This document shows, piece by piece, positions 39,923-42,435 of a stretch of DNA of 42,435 bases (the stretch's first letter is position 1; every line of letters begins with the position of its first letter). The notes below the pieces were generated by a model, which did not search any database, had not been told where the DNA came from, and saw nothing but the letters and a program-made list of their open reading frames with translations. The DNA comes from Spirochaetaceae bacterium (lineage in GTDB: Bacteria > Spirochaetota > Spirochaetia > DSM-27196 > Alkalispirochaetaceae), in contig REEH01000091.1 in NCBI GenBank assembly GCA_007695175.1, forward strand, positions 1 through 42,435, in the 5' to 3' direction. Made by a program: the position numbers and the translations under genes.

Positions 39923-41181
39923 TTCTGCTCCTCCACGTGAAATGTATAGGCCCGCCGCCGCTTCTGAATCAGACCGCCCGGGCGGAAAACCATCATCGTA
40001 ACGAGGATCGCTCCAAATACGAGCATGCGGTAATCGGAGAAGGCTCGCAGGTATTCCGGGATCAGGATCAGGCCCAGAGCGCCTATAATGACGCCCGGAA
40101 TCGATCCCATCCCCCCCAGCACAACGCAGGAGAGAACGATGATCGACTGCCAGACGGTGAAACTCGCGGGGTTGATGAAGGCGGTACGGGAGGCAAAGAT
40201 CACGCCCCCTATTCCGGCCCAAAGGGAACCCAGGGCAAAGGCCGTCAGTTTCACCCGGGAAATATCAACGCCCATCGCCTCCGCCGCTATATCATCCTCC
40301 CCCATGGCCACCAGGGCTCGACCTATGCGGGAGTTCTCAAAACGCCAGACCACAAAAACGGTGAGCACTACTGCTGCCAGGACGATGTAGTAGATGTAGA
40401 TCGAAACCTGGTAGAGGTTCATGGTCATCCCGAAGAAGGAGGGTCTCGGTATCCCGCTGATACCGGCCGGCCCGCCGGTGAGGTTTCGCGCGTTGTTGAG
40501 GAGGATCCTCACTATCTCCGCAAAACCCAGCGTAACGATAGCGAGATAATCCCCCCGGAGACGCAGCACCGGAAGCGCCAGCAGTATTCCCGCCAGGGTG
40601 CTCAGCACCGCCGCTACGGGGAGAGCCGCCCAGAATCCAAGTCCCAGGTACTGGTGCATCAGGCCGTACGTATAGGCTCCGACGGCAAAAAACGCAATAT
40701 ACCCCAGGTGGAGCATATTGCCCAGGCCTATAACGATGTTGAGACCCAAAGCGAGCATGACGTAGATCAGCGCGGTTATCATAATGTTGGTCTGGTAGAG
40801 CGAACTCAGATGGGGAAAGAGAAGCGCTGAGAAAACGGCAAGGGCAATCAGACTGCGGCGCGTGCGTTTCTGCGCGACTTTCACCCTGAGTATCCCCAGC
40901 CGGCGAGCGATGCCGGACTCCGCCTTGACGTCGGTAACGTCCGGGTCCTCCGTGAGAACCTCCGGCTGCTTGGCCTGTCGCGCCGATGCCGGCTTCCGGT
41001 CCAGGGCAAGCCGCCACAACAGACCGCCAAAAAATGTACCCAGGGCGATAAAGGCCATGTTATGCCATCGCCAGGTGATCGTCTGGGTGATCGTATTTAC
41101 ACGGATGACCATTATGGGAAAGGTGAGAAAGACGAACCAGAGCGATACCAGGGCCGTTTTCTTTATTTGCTGCAGAGTCAT
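39919..41181 (-). CDS. livM: Branched-chain amino acid ABC transporter permease LivM
   Basis: This 420-residue membrane protein has the LivM core: LGLNIVIGLGNMLHLGYIAF, PVLRLRGDYLAIVTLGFAEI, NLTGGPAGISGIPRP and LGGMGSIPGVIIGALGLILI. The N-terminal ~110 residues are an extra region with two membrane segments and a charged cytoplasmic loop (DRKPASARQAKQPEVLTEDP), as in the longer E. coli-type LivM. With LivH it forms the transport channel. It follows livH by 3 bp. Confidence 0.95.
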   Translation of the reverse strand: MTLQQIKKTALVSLWFVFLTFPIMVIRVNTITQTITWRWHNMAFIALGTFFGGLLWRLALDRKPASARQAKQPEVLTEDPDVTDVKAESGIARRLGILRVKVAQKRTRRSLIALAVFSALLFPHLSSLYQTNIMITALIYVMLALGLNIVIGLGNMLHLGYIAFFAVGAYTYGLMHQYLGLGFWAALPVAAVLSTLAGILLALPVLRLRGDYLAIVTLGFAEIVRILLNNARNLTGGPAGISGIPRPSFFGMTMNLYQVSIYIYYIVLAAVVLTVFVVWRFENSRIGRALVAMGEDDIAAEAMGVDISRVKLTAFALGSLWAGIGGVIFASRTAFINPASFTVWQSIIVLSCVVLGGMGSIPGVIIGALGLILIPEYLRAFSDYRMLVFGAILVTMMVFRPGGLIQKRRRAYTFHVEEQK

Positions 41182-41184
41182 GAT

Positions 41185-42093
41185 TTACACCTTTTGGACT
41201 TCCGGCTTACCCAGCAGTCCGGAGGGTTTGAAGATGAGAATGAGCACCAGAATGACAAAGGCAAAGACATCCTCGTACACGCTGGAGATATACCCCGCCG
41301 CAAAGGCCTCGGCCATACCGAGCACGAGGCTCCCCAGCACCGCGCCGGGGATGCTGCCGATACCGCCCAGCACCGCCGCCACGAACGCCTTGATGCCGGC
41401 GATGAAGCCCACGTAAAAGTTGATCTGCCCCGTGAACGAACTGATCAGGATCCCGCCCAGGGCGGCGGTAAAGCTGCCTATAATGAAGGTCCAGCTGATT
41501 ACCCGGTTCACGTTGATCCCCACCAGGGTAGCCATCGTGCGGTCCTGGCTGGTGGCGCGCATGGACTTGCCCATGGTCGTATACTTGATGAGCAGCGTTA
41601 GCAGCACCATCACCACCGCCGTGGTAGAGAAGATAATAAGCTGCGGCCCGCTCACGAGCCCCTGCAGGAACCGTGGAACGGGAATGCGCGGCAGCAGGGA
41701 GGGATAGGGCAGGAAGTTGGATGTCTGTGCCAGCAGGACGTAGTTCTGCAGGAAGAGCGACATCCCGATCGCACTGATCAGTACGGACAGCCTGGGAGCC
41801 TTCCGCAGAGGCTTGTAGGCGAGCTTTTCTATCGTGAAACCGTACGCTGAGGAATAGACCATCGCGATTATACTGGATAGCACCAGGATCGCCAGGGCCG
41901 GCATACCGGCAAAGGAGAAGACGGTGGCCATGATCAGGGCGGTAAAGGCACCGATCATGTAGATCTCGCCGTGGGCGAAGTTGATCAGCTTGATGATCCC
42001 GTACACCATGGTGTACCCCAGAGCGAGAAGCGCGTATATGCTGCCCCTGGTGAGCCCGCTAAAGAACAACCGGAAAAAATAGTCTAAATCCAT
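41185..42093 (-). CDS. livH: Branched-chain amino acid ABC transporter permease LivH
   Basis: This 302-residue permease has typical LivH motifs: GSIYALLALGYTMVYGIIKL followed by INFAHGEIYMIGAF, and near the C-terminus GIKAFVAAVLGGIGSIPGAV. About eight membrane helices are apparent. ATG 42093 is chosen because MDLDYFFRLFFSGL fits the family; an upstream in-frame start would run through the intercistronic hairpin. Ribosome site is weak. Confidence 0.95.
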   Translation of the reverse strand: MDLDYFFRLFFSGLTRGSIYALLALGYTMVYGIIKLINFAHGEIYMIGAFTALIMATVFSFAGMPALAILVLSSIIAMVYSSAYGFTIEKLAYKPLRKAPRLSVLISAIGMSLFLQNYVLLAQTSNFLPYPSLLPRIPVPRFLQGLVSGPQLIIFSTTAVVMVLLTLLIKYTTMGKSMRATSQDRTMATLVGINVNRVISWTFIIGSFTAALGGILISSFTGQINFYVGFIAGIKAFVAAVLGGIGSIPGAVLGSLVLGMAEAFAAGYISSVYEDVFAFVILVLILIFKPSGLLGKPEVQKV

Positions 42094-42124
42094 GGATGGG
42101 TTCCGCCTGTTTGGGATAGGAACA

Positions 42125-42146
42125 GGCGGGTGGAAATCCACCCGCC
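42125..42146 (-). other. Intercistronic hairpin between livK and livH
   Basis: A perfect 10-bp inverted repeat, GGCGGGTGGA (42125-42134) and TCCACCCGCC (42137-42146), leaves almost no loop (in practice a 9-bp stem with four loop bases). No T-run follows on the minus strand, so it is not a full terminator. Such hairpins after binding-protein genes usually protect the upstream mRNA and lower downstream permease expression. Confidence 0.7.
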
Positions 42147-42167
42147 CGCGAAACAATTATACAAGTC

Positions 42168-42386
42168 TTACTGCAGCTCGACGTACGTGCCGTTCTGCAC
42201 CTGGTACACCGCGAAACCCACGCCGATCGCGTCACCCTTCTCGTCGAAGGTGATGTTACCAACCGGCGTATTCACCGGGCTGGTGCGAAGAGCGTTCATG
42301 ATCGCCTGCGGATCCGTGGAACCGGCTGCCTCGATCGCGTTCACGATTGCCAGCATGCCGGAGTACGCGTTCATGAAGAAGGGCAT
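42168..42386 (-). CDS. livK: Branched-chain amino acid binding protein LivK, C-terminal fragment only
   Basis: Only the last ~72 residues are present: AYSGMLAIVNAIEAAGSTDP, then PVGNITFDEKGDAIGVGFAV and a C-terminal VQNGTYVELQ. This matches the end of family 6 periplasmic binding proteins of Liv systems. Upstream of the apparent ATG (42386) the frame hits TAA at 42392-42390, where a normal livK would continue for ~300 codons. So the gene is broken at about 42,380-42,390. The sequence beyond is much richer in GC and codes on the other strand. Either a rearrangement or an assembly join at the end of the window is the cause. Confidence 0.8.
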   Translation of the reverse strand: MPFFMNAYSGMLAIVNAIEAAGSTDPQAIMNALRTSPVNTPVGNITFDEKGDAIGVGFAVYQVQNGTYVELQ

Positions 42387-42435
42387 GGATTACGCGCGCG
42401 AAGCGGGCGCGCCGGGCGTCCTCGAAGTCAACGCC
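42385..42435 (+). CDS. Possible start of a glycosyltransferase-like fragment (partial)
   Basis: The plus-strand frame at the right edge reads YAREAGAPGVLEVNA, resembling the 'G-P-vLEVNAP' motif of group 1 (GT4) glycosyltransferases. The base composition is more GC-rich than the rest. Only about 17 codons are seen, and the ATG at 42385 need not be the real start. It lies opposite and next to the broken end of livK. Confidence 0.3.
   Translation, partial: MDYAREAGAPGVLEVNA

Noticed and set aside
39923-40222. A 100-codon N-terminal extension of livG
   Set aside because: It runs inside livM in another frame and reads as nonsense; the ATGA overlap at 39922 gives the normal LivG N-terminus.

Overview
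The window is high-GC bacterial chromosome, best explained as a spirochaete (Spirochaetales, free-living Spirochaeta-like). The evidence is indirect: an EF-G of the mitochondrial-EFG1-like subtype known from spirochaetes, a CarD regulator with an acidic tail, several long coiled-coil envelope proteins, many short OM-type or lipoprotein genes without recognisable orthologues, and a PEGA-domain protein. No rRNA, tRNA, CRISPR or insertion sequence was found.

Layout. 1-3,006 is a decayed accessory stretch: a cut-off gene, a Phd/PIN toxin-antitoxin pair, gene debris, a cupin remnant, a second Phd/PIN pair on the other strand, and a GH16 glycosidase pseudogene. 3,031-12,174 is a minus-strand block: sppA with a large extra N-terminal domain, cutC, htpG, argA, a delta-60-repeat lipoprotein and a PEGA outer-membrane-type protein. 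12,253-15,024 is plus: two DUF4230-like membrane proteins, thioredoxin, a probable small RNA with a strong terminator, and an SDR oxidoreductase. 15,028-18,150 is minus: a small OM protein and the complete AmmeMemoRadiSam trio. leuS (plus), a lipoprotein (minus) and an unrecognised coiled-coil protein (plus) follow. 22,990-26,348 is a minus operon: TylF-type methyltransferase, SLT lipoprotein and a fused DAHP synthase-prephenate dehydratase. 26,363-30,367 is plus: aldo/keto reductase, oligopeptide-binding protein, CarD and endonuclease III. 30,375-33,183 is EF-G plus a RecA/KaiC-like ATPase. 33,372-37,673 is a coupled three-gene envelope operon: membrane nucleotide cyclase, membrane coiled-coil protein, secreted coiled-coil protein. 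37,760 to the right edge is a CBS-domain protein and a branched-chain amino acid (Liv) transporter operon whose livK is broken off at the edge.

Main observations. (1) Many genes have no Shine-Dalgarno but a promoter -10 box about 5-12 nt before the ATG, which suggests widespread leaderless transcripts; one divergent pair has only 14 bp between its two start codons. (2) A probable ~90-nt small RNA at about 14,189-14,276 shows the 16S anti-Shine-Dalgarno sequence (CACCTCCT) twice, once in the terminator loop. (3) The cyclase keeps its metal-binding residues but lacks the usual base-specifying Lys and Asp. (4) SppA and DAHP synthase carry unusual fusions. (5) Two genes seem to need non-standard start codons (CTG, ATT). 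(6) The right end looks like a junction: livK stops abruptly and a glycosyltransferase-like frame begins on the other strand.

Products are assigned by reading motifs and family resemblance; no database search was run.
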